Position numbers and translations under genes: made by a program
Shown here: piece after piece, positions 37,582 to 46,879 of the stretch
Numbering within the stretch: position 1 is the stretch's first letter
Layout of the letters: the number at the start of each line of letters is the position of its first letter
Assembly: GCA_963820115.1 (NCBI GenBank)
Contig: CAWFYP010000002.1
Coordinates: forward strand, 124,001-188,000
Origin: Methyloceanibacter sp963820115
GTDB taxonomy: Bacteria; Pseudomonadota; Alphaproteobacteria; Rhizobiales; Methyloligellaceae
Length of the DNA stretch: 64,000 bases
Direction: 5' to 3'
Notes under the pieces: model-generated
What the model saw: the letters and a program-made list of their open reading frames with translations, nothing else
Told to the model about the DNA's origin: nothing
Database searches by the model: none

Positions 37582-39768
37582 ATGAAGCAAGTCCGGCAAT
37601 TTCTGCGAAGTGGCGCCCTGCAGACTGGCGAAGTTCCCCTTCCCGGTCTTCGTTCCTGCGAAGTCCTTATCCGCACGCATTTTTCTTTCGTCAGCGTGGG
37701 GACTGAGAAGATGAAGGTAACCCAGGCGCGCATGAACCTCGCCGCCAAGGCCCGTGAACGGCCGGACCAGGTTAAGCAGGTCATACAGACGCTCAAAGAG
37801 CAAGGACTCGGCCCTACTGTGCGCAAGGTACAAGAACGCCTGCGCACACCGACGACTTTGGGCTACAGCTGCGCTGGCGTGGTGGCAGCCGTCGGTTCGC
37901 AGGTCGATGAGTTTCGCGTCGGCGACCGCGTCGCTTGCATTGGCGAAGCCGTCGCCACGCACGCGGAATACAACGCGGTATCGCGCACCTTGGTGGCGCC
38001 TGTGCCCACGGGCGTAAGTCTTGAAGCAGCCAGTTCCAGCGCCATCGGCGCGATCGCACTTCAGGCCGTACGTCAGGCACGCCTCGAGCTGGGCACGAGT
38101 GTGGCAGTGATTGGTTTGGGCCTGCTCGGGCAATTCCTTGTTCAACTATGCCGCGCCAATGGGTGCCGTGTCATGGGTGTCGATCTCGATTCCAGCAAGT
38201 GTCAACTTGCGCTTGCTTCAGGCGCCGAGACCGTTTGCGGCGCCGATGAGACTGAAGCTCTCCTTGCTGCGCTGCGCATTAGTCATGGGGCTGGCGTTGA
38301 TGTGGTCATGCTGACGACATCTACGAAGGACAACCAGCCAATTGAAATGGCAGCCCAAATCGTCCGTGATCGCGGTCGTGTGGTGTGTCTCGGCAACACC
38401 GAGATCAATCTCGATTGGCGCCAATGGTTCAGCAAGGAGATAGAATTCCTCTTCAGCCGCGCTATGGGCGCCGGCATCTATGACCCAGACTATTTCACGC
38501 GAGGCAACGACTATCCCATTGGCTACGTGCGCTGGTCGGCAAACCGAAACATGGTCTCCTTTCTGGATTTGCTCGCCCAAAAAAATATCGACCTATCGAA
38601 TTTGGTTACCCATCGTTTCGCCATCGACGAGGCCGTGAGCGTATTCAATGATATCGCCAATGGCGAGTTAGGCGGCGCCGTGGGTATCGTGTTTGAGTAC
38701 CCTGATGCTGAAGGCGGCATACCCGAAAGTGAGCCGCAGACCATTCGCTTTACCAACAACGCTCCCCTTCGCGCGATCCGCCTTGGCATGATCGGAGCCG
38801 GGAACTATGCCAAATCAATGCTTCTTCCTCACTTCCCCTCGCTCAAGGACTTGAGCCTTGTGACGATCTGCACTGCGCGGGGAATGAACGCGGAGGCACT
38901 TGCGCAACGCTACGGGTTCCATAATGCAACTACGGACGCCGAAGAAGTCTTCGGTGATCCAGAGATCAACGCTATCGCGGTTGCGACTCGGCACGATAGC
39001 CATGCTCGATACGCGCAGCAGGCCCTCGAGGCGGGCAAGTCCGTCTATGTCGAGAAGCCACTTGCCATGAACGGGGAGCAGCTCGCCTGGATCATCGAGG
39101 CACTGCGTAATCGCAGGCCAAACGGTCCAACTCTGTGGGTCGGCTATAACCGGCGCTTCGCTCCGTTAAGCCAGCGAGTGATGGAACACATGGAAGGAGT
39201 GCCGGTTCGGCAGGTGAGCTGCACCATACGCTCGGCAAGCGTACCCAGCGATAGCTGGTATCAGGATCCCACAGAGGGTGGTGGCATTCTTTTCGGAGAC
39301 GTCTGCCACTTCATCGATCTCGCTATTTGGTTCCAGCGCAGTTTGCCGCTTGAAGTGCATGCGTTCGCCACCAGAGACCCAGGCCACCGCGAGGAAAGCT
39401 GGCTAATCCAACTGCGCTTCGCGAGTGGCGGCTTGAGCACCGTGCATTACATTTGCGGAAGTCAGCAGGGCTTCGAACGCGAAACCATCGACATCCTCGG
39501 CGGCAACCGATCGGCGCGCATTTCCGGCTTTCGCAAGCTGACCCTCAACGGCGGACGCCGCGCGCGTAATTTCTCGTTGTTGCAGCCCGATTTGGGGCAA
39601 AAGGCGATGCTTGAGATGATGATCGCACAGTTCTTACGTGCTCCAGGCGCAATCGACTACACCGATAGTTTCGTGGTTGCCACCCAGGCGTTACTGGCGG
39701 CGCATCGCTCGATCCAAGAGCGACGTGTCGTGCTGATGGACTCGCATTCCCCTTACACGCTTAGCTGA
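37582..39768 (+). CDS. bi-domain oxidoreductase (MDR fused to Gfo/Idh/MocA)
   Basis: A 728-residue fusion. Residues 1-365 are a zinc-type medium-chain dehydrogenase with THFSFVSVGTEKM, TTLGYSCAGVVAAVG, RVGDRVACIGEAVATHAEYN and Rossmann motif VAVIGLGLLGQFLVQL. Residues 395-728 are a Gfo/Idh/MocA sugar oxidoreductase with RLGMIGAGNYAKSMLLP, VATRHDSHARYAQQALEAGKSVYVEKPLAMN (EKP motif) and GGILFGDVCHFIDLAIWF. This fusion recurs beside heparinase and asparagine-synthase-like genes in exopolysaccharide loci. A linked oxidation/reduction of a sugar nucleotide is inferred; the substrate is unknown. It is intact, unlike its neighbours. Confidence 0.93.
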   Translation: MKQVRQFLRSGALQTGEVPLPGLRSCEVLIRTHFSFVSVGTEKMKVTQARMNLAAKARERPDQVKQVIQTLKEQGLGPTVRKVQERLRTPTTLGYSCAGVVAAVGSQVDEFRVGDRVACIGEAVATHAEYNAVSRTLVAPVPTGVSLEAASSSAIGAIALQAVRQARLELGTSVAVIGLGLLGQFLVQLCRANGCRVMGVDLDSSKCQLALASGAETVCGADETEALLAALRISHGAGVDVVMLTTSTKDNQPIEMAAQIVRDRGRVVCLGNTEINLDWRQWFSKEIEFLFSRAMGAGIYDPDYFTRGNDYPIGYVRWSANRNMVSFLDLLAQKNIDLSNLVTHRFAIDEAVSVFNDIANGELGGAVGIVFEYPDAEGGIPESEPQTIRFTNNAPLRAIRLGMIGAGNYAKSMLLPHFPSLKDLSLVTICTARGMNAEALAQRYGFHNATTDAEEVFGDPEINAIAVATRHDSHARYAQQALEAGKSVYVEKPLAMNGEQLAWIIEALRNRRPNGPTLWVGYNRRFAPLSQRVMEHMEGVPVRQVSCTIRSASVPSDSWYQDPTEGGGILFGDVCHFIDLAIWFQRSLPLEVHAFATRDPGHREESWLIQLRFASGGLSTVHYICGSQQGFERETIDILGGNRSARISGFRKLTLNGGRRARNFSLLQPDLGQKAMLEMMIAQFLRAPGAIDYTDSFVVATQALLAAHRSIQERRVVLMDSHSPYTLS

Positions 39769-39815
39769 GTGAGATCGCGCTAAAGCTCCGACCGAATTTA
39801 GGCGAAGGCGCGCTG

Positions 39816-41202
39816 TCAACTTTGATCCTCATAGGCCCCAATGTCGACTGTCCCGCCCATGCCCCTTTGGTTGCCATCGAGATCTGTCGGAGCCACGCCA
39901 TGCGCCTTGGTGCCAGCATGCAGGGCGGGTGAACTAGGCTGAAGATGGAAATTCGCAGCCGACTTAGCGTCAGGGTCAACGAATTTTGGGTCAACGCCGA
40001 GAAGGTTACAATAGGGGGAGCGCGTCGTGAGACTAACATTCCCTCGTACGGAATTAATCGATGCTTCTCCCACCCTTCCGTTGAATGTGAGATTATTGTA
40101 CCAGAGCACATTTTGGTTCACCTCCTTGGTGTCGAATTCACTAATCGCCGTATTCGAGGCATGAATGTCTGCGTCGGCCACGCCTATATTATTCACCCAA
40201 ATAATGTTGCTCGAGGAGACGTTGCTCAATTCACCCCTCCACGTCGATGGGTTTAGAGGGTCACGATTATTGTGATAAGCAGTATTGTTACGGATCATTA
40301 TGTTATCACTCAGGAAAATCTGGATGCCTTTGCCCCCGTTGTCGTAAACGACATTGTTCTCGACGAGCGTACCAAAGAGATAGGTTCCGGCTGGGTTCCC
40401 TGTTTGCGAGTTACGAAAATCGTCAATGATGATCCCATTGCCATCGGAGTGTGGAGGCTCTGGGTCGCCGGGTAGGTCGAGTGCGATGTTTCGGAAGCAG
40501 ACGTTGTTCCGCACAATGTTATGTGGGCCCGGAGTTAAATCGGAAATGGCCCTAGCTTCGTAGATGGAGATGCCACTACCTTGGAATTTATTGGTATGGC
40601 AATTGTCGTGGCACATGTTTCCCTCAATTGTGTACCAATCGCCGTAGGCCACTCCAACTCCACTGCCAGCACTGTGGTGGCATATATTATTCAGAATCTT
40701 TACATGATGCGGCCCATTGTTTTTCGGATTGCTGTCGAGGAAAGTTGCCTCAATCGCGTGCCCATCACCTCCAGCCTGGATATCGAATCCATCGACGACA
40801 ACATAGTCTTTAACGATGTTGACCGCGCTATACGTACCTTTGGGAGACCGGATCAGCGCCTGATGCTTAGCGAGTGAGCGCAACGTAAGATAGCCCGCTG
40901 CATTGCCTCCATTGTTGAGGACGATCTGTTCCTTGTAGATGCCTGGCATCACCATGATTGCATCGTTGGCACCAAGATTAGGGATTGCCGCGAGGGCACC
41001 GGTGACCGTCCTGAAGGGCAGCTGGCTCGTTCCCGGGTGGGAAATCATTGCCAGAATTCGCGACGTAAAAGGTTCGACGGAATGACGCCTCCCTTCCAGC
41101 CAAATAAGCGGCGAGACCGGCTGGGGGTTTTGCAAGCGACACCATCATAAAGCCCCCTGCCCCTAACACCTTCCGTCTACTAATCTCAAACCTCTTCACC
41201 AT
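39816..41202 (-). pseudogene. Tat-exported right-handed beta-helix protein, frameshifted
   Basis: The ATG at 41202 has GGAGG three bases upstream and starts MVKRFEISRRKVLGAGGFMMVSL, a twin-arginine signal (SRRKVL) ending near AGLAAYLAG. The mature part begins RTFYVANSGND; here one extra T in 'gatttccc' shifts frame, and the expected S-HPGTSQLPFRTVTGALAAIPN continues in the next frame to 39816. The rest shows parallel beta-helix rungs (VKILNNICHH, YTIEGNMCHDN, NIVRNNVCFRN, TLVENNVVYDN, IMIRNNTAYHNN) and the C-terminal DLDGNQRGMGGTVDIGAYE motif. Likely a periplasmic polysaccharide lyase or epimerase. Restored length about 461. Confidence 0.85.
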
Positions 41203-41410
41203 TTTCCTCCGAGGCGCTCCTTTCACGCTAAATCGCAGACTAAAGTTGTCCCAAGCTCCGCATCCCTCAGGGGGGGAGCCCGCCTGTATCGTGGGCTTGC
41301 CTCCGTGCTGCTAACTAAGGCGCGGGAGCAAAAGAAGTGGCAGGAACAACCAAACGGCGCCTACATGACAGCCGCTTCGCGCGGACGGTGGTACTTAGCC
41401 GCCTTTTGAG

Positions 41411-42283
41411 ATGGATATGGCTTCGATTCTGAGTTTTCCCTACCAAAAGGCCATCGCTGCACTGCCGCCGAGGCTAAGCATCAGGTTGCAATACTTTCGC
41501 TGCCATGGGCGGCTGCCCAACCTTAGCAGGCCGACTCGGTTCACTGAAAAAATTCAATATAGAAAGTTTAACGACAGGGACCCTCGACGGCCAAAGCTGG
41601 CAGATAAAATCTCCGCAAAGGACTTTGTTGCGAGCGAACTTGGGAACGAGTGGGTTACCCCAACCCTTTTTGCAGGGGACGCGCTCCCTCCTTTAAACCA
41701 AAGATCTTGGCCAATTCCTTTTGTCATTAAGGCGGCGCATGGCAGCGGTTGGAATAGCTTCGTGACGCACGAAGACGACCTGGATTGGTCAGTGATCGAA
41801 GCAACCTGCCAACAGTGGTTGTCGCAGACTTTCGGGGCAGTGACCCATGAGTGGGTTTATTCGCAGGTCCCGCGGCGCATACTCGTTGAACCCTTTTTAG
41901 GCCCGGCAGACTATACCGTTCTGCGCCTGCCGATAGACTACAAACTTTTCGTCTTTTCTGGGCGCGTCCATTACATTCAAGTGGATACGGATCGTGCCAC
42001 CAATCACAAGCGTACTTTCTTCGATCGCGCGTGGCGCAGGCAGTCCTTTACTTATGGTTTCCCGATGGACACACGCGTCTTGAACAAACCGCGTTCCCTC
42101 GATCAGATGATCGAAGCCGCAGAGCATCTGGGAAGAGAATTTTCGTTCGTGCGGATCGATCTTTACGAAATCAACGGCAAGCCGAAGTTTGGCGAGTTCA
42201 CTTTTTTACCCAATTCTGGACTGCTGCCATTTTCGCCGGCTTCCTATGACGACATCTTGGGCGCTCTTTGGACCACGGCCTGA
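41411..42283 (+). CDS. TupA-like ATP-grasp family protein
   Basis: A 290-residue protein of the TupA-type ATP-grasp group, which joins amino acids or other amines to acidic sugars in surface polymers. The signature N-terminal NLSRPTRFTEKIQYRKFNDRDPR, the KLADKISAKDFVASELG segment, the PFVIKAAHGSGWNSFV phosphate-binding loop, ILVEPFLG, DYKLFVFSGRVHYIQVDTDR, and the metal-binding FSFVRIDLYEINGKPKFGEFTF are present. Sugar amidation or aminoacylation is a reasonable inference, in line with two asparagine-synthase-like genes nearby. It lies 74 bases before the flippase. Confidence 0.88.
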   Translation: MDMASILSFPYQKAIAALPPRLSIRLQYFRCHGRLPNLSRPTRFTEKIQYRKFNDRDPRRPKLADKISAKDFVASELGNEWVTPTLFAGDALPPLNQRSWPIPFVIKAAHGSGWNSFVTHEDDLDWSVIEATCQQWLSQTFGAVTHEWVYSQVPRRILVEPFLGPADYTVLRLPIDYKLFVFSGRVHYIQVDTDRATNHKRTFFDRAWRRQSFTYGFPMDTRVLNKPRSLDQMIEAAEHLGREFSFVRIDLYEINGKPKFGEFTFLPNSGLLPFSPASYDDILGALWTTA

Positions 42284-42356
42284 TCGTTCCCACTGCCGGG
42301 TTCAGCAGATCGAATCCCACGGGTACGCCAACAGCTAAGCCGGCACGATAAAACCG

Positions 42357-43763
42357 ATGCTCATTCGAAACAGCATGATCTATGTGGCCGCGCGGATACT
42401 CGCGGGTGTGTTCAGCATTGTTACGACGGCCTTGCTGACGCGCATTCTTGATCCGAGCCAGTACGGAGTTTACGGGCTTGCCCTCGTCCTCATGACGATT
42501 ATCTCAAATGTCTGCTTCGTTTGGCTAGGCCTCACCTTCACACGCTTCGGCCAGAGTCAGCAGGACCTTTCGAAAACCATATCCACAATTGTCTGCCTAT
42601 TTGCCAGCGCGGTACTCCTTACTGGCACCCTGGCCCTGCTGATACTGGCGAGCGGTGCGCTATCGAATTACATTCAACCCTTCCTGATGGGACTCGTGTT
42701 GGCGTGGAGCTTGGCGTGGTTCGAGCTCGTGGCAGGATTTGAGATTATCACCTTTCGTCCGCTCCGCTATCTCAGCATGAATGTCGCCCGCGCAATCTTG
42801 GTGTTCATACTTGCGGTTGGGGCCGCACGGATGGCGCATGATCCAATCTCGACCGCTGTCGGCACTGCGCTTGGCATGCTCGGCGGCTCTCTTCTAGGAC
42901 GATTTCCGGGCCACCACATGAAAGGATGGAACTTCGACAGGTCGTTCGCGGCCAAGGCCCTCTTCTTCGGGTTGCCTTTCACCATTAGCATGACAATGGA
43001 TAGTCTGCTCAATGGCGCCCCGCGCATTATCATTGAGACTTTGGATTCATCCGCAGCATTGGGGCACTACACCGCGGCCTATTTGCTCGTGACGAATACG
43101 CTGATCATCATCGGCGCTGGGATCTCCTCTGCGGGGTATTCATTGGCGCTGCGCATTGGAGAAAGTGGCGACGTGCTCGCGATGCGCCGCCAACTCCTGG
43201 CGAATGGCGAGCTATTGCTCGCTGTAATGGCGCCCATGGCACTGGGCCTGGCACTCACCAGCAAGAGTCTAGCCGCGACGTTGGTGGGGCCTCAATTTGG
43301 CGAAGTTGCGCAGTTGGCGCCGTGGATGGCGGCCGGCGCCTTTGTGGGAACTCTAAGAGCCAATTTTCTGGATCTCGCCTTTCAGCTCAGCCACAAGACA
43401 CACATGCAAATCTGGGTCTCGGCTCTGGGAGCAGCTATCGCCATCGGACTGAGCCTTTATCTTGTGCCACGCACCGGCGCACTCGGCGCCGCGATGGCGG
43501 TGACGACCGGACTCGCGTTTACGTTTTGCCTCGCGTTTATCATCGGGCGCCGCGTTTTCCCATTGCCGTTACCGCTTAAATCGGGAGCGCGCGTGCTTGG
43601 TTGCTGTATCGTCATGGCAGTTCTTGTGAGGGCTGTTCCTGGGGCAACCCCAACATCATTCCTTCTACAAATCATTATCGGGGTGCTCGGCTATGGCGCT
43701 GCAGCCTTCGCTCTGAACTTGCTCAATGTCCGCACAGCCACGTTGGCCCTTTTCGCCCGTTAA
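42357..43763 (+). CDS. Wzx-type oligosaccharide flippase
   Basis: A 468-residue polytopic membrane protein with roughly 12-14 hydrophobic segments, starting MLIRNSMIYVAARILAGVFSIVTTALLTRILDPSQYGVYGLA, a signature of the MATE/MVF-type polysaccharide flippases. It would turn lipid-linked repeat units to the periplasmic face for Wzy. Its acceptor matches the locus repeat unit, which is unknown. It converges with the ATP-grasp gene at 43903. Confidence 0.92.
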   Translation: MLIRNSMIYVAARILAGVFSIVTTALLTRILDPSQYGVYGLALVLMTIISNVCFVWLGLTFTRFGQSQQDLSKTISTIVCLFASAVLLTGTLALLILASGALSNYIQPFLMGLVLAWSLAWFELVAGFEIITFRPLRYLSMNVARAILVFILAVGAARMAHDPISTAVGTALGMLGGSLLGRFPGHHMKGWNFDRSFAAKALFFGLPFTISMTMDSLLNGAPRIIIETLDSSAALGHYTAAYLLVTNTLIIIGAGISSAGYSLALRIGESGDVLAMRRQLLANGELLLAVMAPMALGLALTSKSLAATLVGPQFGEVAQLAPWMAAGAFVGTLRANFLDLAFQLSHKTHMQIWVSALGAAIAIGLSLYLVPRTGALGAAMAVTTGLAFTFCLAFIIGRRVFPLPLPLKSGARVLGCCIVMAVLVRAVPGATPTSFLLQIIIGVLGYGAAAFALNLLNVRTATLALFAR

Positions 43764-43902
43764 ACCCTGGCTAGATTTATATTGGCGCTCTGTCAAATCG
43801 TCGCTTTGTCTCACGCCCTAAGGCGGGTGATCATGGCCTTACGTGAGGCTTGATCTCGTCAATTGATAAATCGAACTGCGAGGTTCACTTCGATGTTCGA
43901 AG

Positions 43903-45111
43903 CTAAACTGTAAGGTTGAGTTTCTCCATGAAATATGGGAGCGGGTCTGAAAAAAGATAGGTCGCCATCCCCCAGTCGTACTTAGTAATCGGACGCCAAG
44001 GCGAAGCCAAAACTGCCAACGGAAGTCGCACTTGCACGCCGTGCGCGATCAAACGAGGCCCTTTGGATGTCTCACTAGCGAGCCCCAATTTCACGAAATT
44101 TATTCCAGCGATCATTGATAGAGCAATTTTAAAGAAAAATCGAGGGTTACATTCTAGATAATATATCGATCCGCTAGAATGCAAGATCATATCAAAATTG
44201 AACACGCCGTTCAAATTGAAGTATTTCACAATATTGGAAAGGTCAGAATATATCTGATCGTGCTGAAAGGTGGAATAGGTTTGTCGGCGCAAGCAGTGAG
44301 CAACGAAGGCTCTAATTTCGCCTGCCTCCGCATAAACACTGGCGCCAATATCCTCCCCCTCGATCAAGTCCTGCACCACAATCGGTTGATAATTTATCGT
44401 TCTTATTCGACTCTCAAACTCGACGCCGTCCAGCATAACAACGCCTCCGCTCCCGCTGCGGTTGAGCGGCTTGGCGACCAATGGTGGTCGGAGCTGGCCA
44501 GTCGCCAGTTGTCGGACGAGCGATGCCGCGTCGCGCACGAGGCGTGTCGTGGGATGAAGAATACCCAGATTCCCGCAGAGCTCCGCGAACGCCCATTTGT
44601 TGTTGAGAGCGTCAAAATCATCGAGGCTTGGCAGCGGAAAGCATGGCGCATCAATTAGGTCTCGGCACGCAATGAGAGCTCGCGTCGATGGAGCGTCTCC
44701 TGATATCACCATAATGATACCGAGCTCACGCACGAGGCAATTTATCTCCAGCGCCAAGGCTTCATCACGACCGCCGTTTATGATGCTGTCACATAGAGTA
44801 AACTGTGCGCAATAGCGAGAGAAGCGCAAGCCTCGGGCACCGAGGTTGCCCAGTACGAACACCTCTGCGGGGCTCGCCTGTGCGCATCGCATTACCCGGT
44901 AAGGCATATTGAATAGCGTGGCGACCATAAGTACCCTGGCTGGGCATGAGCGAACTCGATCCAGAGCGTCGGTATCCTTCCCGACATCGGACACGGCGTT
45001 TGAAGCTTCGGCAACGCCTTGCCGAGACGAGTCTGCCGGCGCTTCCCTACCGGAAGGTTTGAATGACTCGGGCCCATGCACAGCTGACGGTCCTCTTTTC
45101 ATATCCCGCAT
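43903..45111 (-). CDS. ATP-grasp domain protein
   Basis: A 402-residue protein. The first 60 residues are low-complexity and may not be translated; a domain then begins RVLMVATLFNMPYRVMRCAQAS. ATP-grasp features are NNKWAFAELCGNLGILHPTTRLV, PLVAKPLNRSGSGGVVML (phosphate-binding loop), PIVVQDLIEGEDIGASVYAEAGEI and the metal-binding NGVFNFDMI...YYLECNPRFFF. It resembles carbamoyl-phosphate-synthase-type and amino-acid-ligase ATP-grasps. It starts 11 bases after the FAD oxidoreductase, so the two form an operon; they probably act on the same substrate, unknown. Confidence 0.8.
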   Translation of the reverse strand: MRDMKRGPSAVHGPESFKPSGREAPADSSRQGVAEASNAVSDVGKDTDALDRVRSCPARVLMVATLFNMPYRVMRCAQASPAEVFVLGNLGARGLRFSRYCAQFTLCDSIINGGRDEALALEINCLVRELGIIMVISGDAPSTRALIACRDLIDAPCFPLPSLDDFDALNNKWAFAELCGNLGILHPTTRLVRDAASLVRQLATGQLRPPLVAKPLNRSGSGGVVMLDGVEFESRIRTINYQPIVVQDLIEGEDIGASVYAEAGEIRAFVAHCLRRQTYSTFQHDQIYSDLSNIVKYFNLNGVFNFDMILHSSGSIYYLECNPRFFFKIALSMIAGINFVKLGLASETSKGPRLIAHGVQVRLPLAVLASPWRPITKYDWGMATYLFSDPLPYFMEKLNLTV

Positions 45112-45122
45112 TGGGCTCTTGT

Positions 45123-46358
45123 TCAGTTTGCGAGTCCGGCCGACATCGACATGGGTCGGCGCACCAGAGACCGAGGCAGGACAGCAGACAGTCGACGCGA
45201 AGGATGGATCGCGCCCACCACAAACCGCATAACTGGACCGAAGCTCCGGGCCGCAGCGAGCCCGACGAAATAGAGACCTGGCACTGAACTCTCGAAATCG
45301 GCGGTGAGGATCGGTGTTTGGTCGACCATACGGAGCTGCTGAACGTATCGCTGACTGAGGAAGCTCAAACGGCGCAGATCGACCCGATACCCCGTAGCTG
45401 CAATGACGTGATCACCTTCGATCGTCTCGCGCGTGCCATCCAGACCCATCACTCTTAAACGAACCCGACCACCGCGATCCTCCGCCCCTTCGATGGTACG
45501 TCCGAGCTTCAGTGGCACCTTTCGCTCCACCTGATGACGAATGAAATAGCCACCTGAGGGACCGAGAGTGTTGCTCAGTATAGCGAGGCGCAGCCAGTCC
45601 GGCAGGAGATGGATAAGATGTGGCGCGTCGCCACATGTGCGCAACAACCATCCCCCGCCGAGCCCACTGGCCGGCGGAGAGTAGATCCGCCGGATAAGAC
45701 GACTTTCGGTCTTTGGAGGCGACTGGAAATGAAGTTGTGGACTGCGCGAGACGAGCGTTACTGCGGCATTCTGCTCAGAAAGGAGCGCTGCCAGATCGAG
45801 CGCCGAGGACCCGCTGCCGAGGACAATAACCTCTCGTCCCGCGAGGTGATCGAGCGGTCCGAACTTGCTGCTGTGGGATACGAGCGCAGCGGGCAATTGG
45901 GAGAGATCGGACGGAACAAACTTGAAAGGCTCAACCCCGATCGCCAGCACAACGTGTTTGGCGGTAATTGTCTCCGCGTCCTCGAAGGTGAGCGAATGAC
46001 CATGATCGCCGGCGTTCAGCATGACCAAGCGCTTCGCCTCTACGTGTGGGACAAACCGCTCTTGAAAGGCGCGTCCATAGGTGACGAAGGTTTCGAGCTT
46101 TACCGGCCGTGTCGAATGGTGATACGGGAGCCCTTTCTCCCTACTGAAATCTTTCAACGTGAAACGCGACTGTGGGTCGAACAGGTTCGAGGAATCCCCG
46201 TATGACTTGAGATACATGCCCCGCGGCATGTGTTTCTCCCAGGCGTCCATTGGCCAACCGAATACTCGGTGCTCTACGCCCACCGCCTGCAGGTGAGCGG
46301 CCAAGGACAGGCCGTAGGGACCAGCACCGATAATTGCGACATCTATTCGGCTACTCAT
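45123..46358 (-). CDS. FAD-dependent NAD(P)-binding oxidoreductase
   Basis: A 411-residue flavoprotein monooxygenase-like protein with two Rossmann motifs: DVAIIGAGPYGLSLAAHL (FAD) and EVIVLGSGSSALDLAALL (NADPH), an HVVLAIGVEPFKFV segment, and a C-terminal HVIAATGYRVDL motif. The MPRGMYLKSYGDSSNLFDPQSRFTL stretch and layout resemble SidA/lysine-ornithine N-hydroxylase-like proteins, so N-hydroxylation of an amine is possible. It is the first gene of the pair with the ATP-grasp protein and lies inside the polysaccharide locus, though a separate natural-product-like role cannot be excluded. Confidence 0.88.
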   Translation of the reverse strand: MSSRIDVAIIGAGPYGLSLAAHLQAVGVEHRVFGWPMDAWEKHMPRGMYLKSYGDSSNLFDPQSRFTLKDFSREKGLPYHHSTRPVKLETFVTYGRAFQERFVPHVEAKRLVMLNAGDHGHSLTFEDAETITAKHVVLAIGVEPFKFVPSDLSQLPAALVSHSSKFGPLDHLAGREVIVLGSGSSALDLAALLSEQNAAVTLVSRSPQLHFQSPPKTESRLIRRIYSPPASGLGGGWLLRTCGDAPHLIHLLPDWLRLAILSNTLGPSGGYFIRHQVERKVPLKLGRTIEGAEDRGGRVRLRVMGLDGTRETIEGDHVIAATGYRVDLRRLSFLSQRYVQQLRMVDQTPILTADFESSVPGLYFVGLAAARSFGPVMRFVVGAIHPSRRLSAVLPRSLVRRPMSMSAGLAN

Positions 46359-46879
46359 TTCGGTTACTCACTGCAATCGGGCTACGCGAGTGGGGTGGTC
46401 GGAGTCTCTCTTTCTGACATGATATTCGCGCCGACTGCGACCCATCCTTTAGCCTTGGGTTAATCGTCGCGCGCCGCAGTATTGACTAGGGAACGAGATG
46501 AGCCCAAGCGAGACCACCGGCCCTCATATCTAGCAATCGCAATGGCAGCACGGCCATTAATGGTCGACGAAACTCCTCGTCCTCGTGAGCTTTTTCCAAT
46601 CGCGACGGCTCTTTGCCGAGCGAGCGCGCACATGAGTGGCTGACGCGGATATCGATCAAGACATTAGAGCGCCTCTGCGTCCCCGTTCGCGCTAATCATC
46701 GCGAACTCGGACCTAACGCCCTCCTCGCACTCGATTATCTAAATCCATAATGAATTTGGCTCCAGCCTTCTTTCTTGACTTGAGCTGCGACATCGTGTTC
46801 CCGCGCAAGATAAGTTATGCCCCAGGTAGTTGCGATAAGCAGCCAGCAGGCTATCGCGAGGGGAGTTGGTCATCGATCG
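46359..46879. other. gene-free stretch upstream of VanZ copy 2
   Basis: About 520 bases with no supported coding sequence between the divergent FAD oxidoreductase and the second VanZ-like gene. Promoters are expected; none is convincing. Confidence 0.4.

Noticed and set aside
42305..42325. Short match (TCGAATCCCA) to the tRNA-Gly T-arm, considered as an attachment-site repeat
   Set aside because: Only ten bases, not the tRNA 3' end through CCA, and no integrase is nearby.
46146..46165. TTTCAACGTGAAAC, resembling parS
   Set aside because: The palindrome centre has an extra base, so spacing of the half-sites is wrong for ParB.
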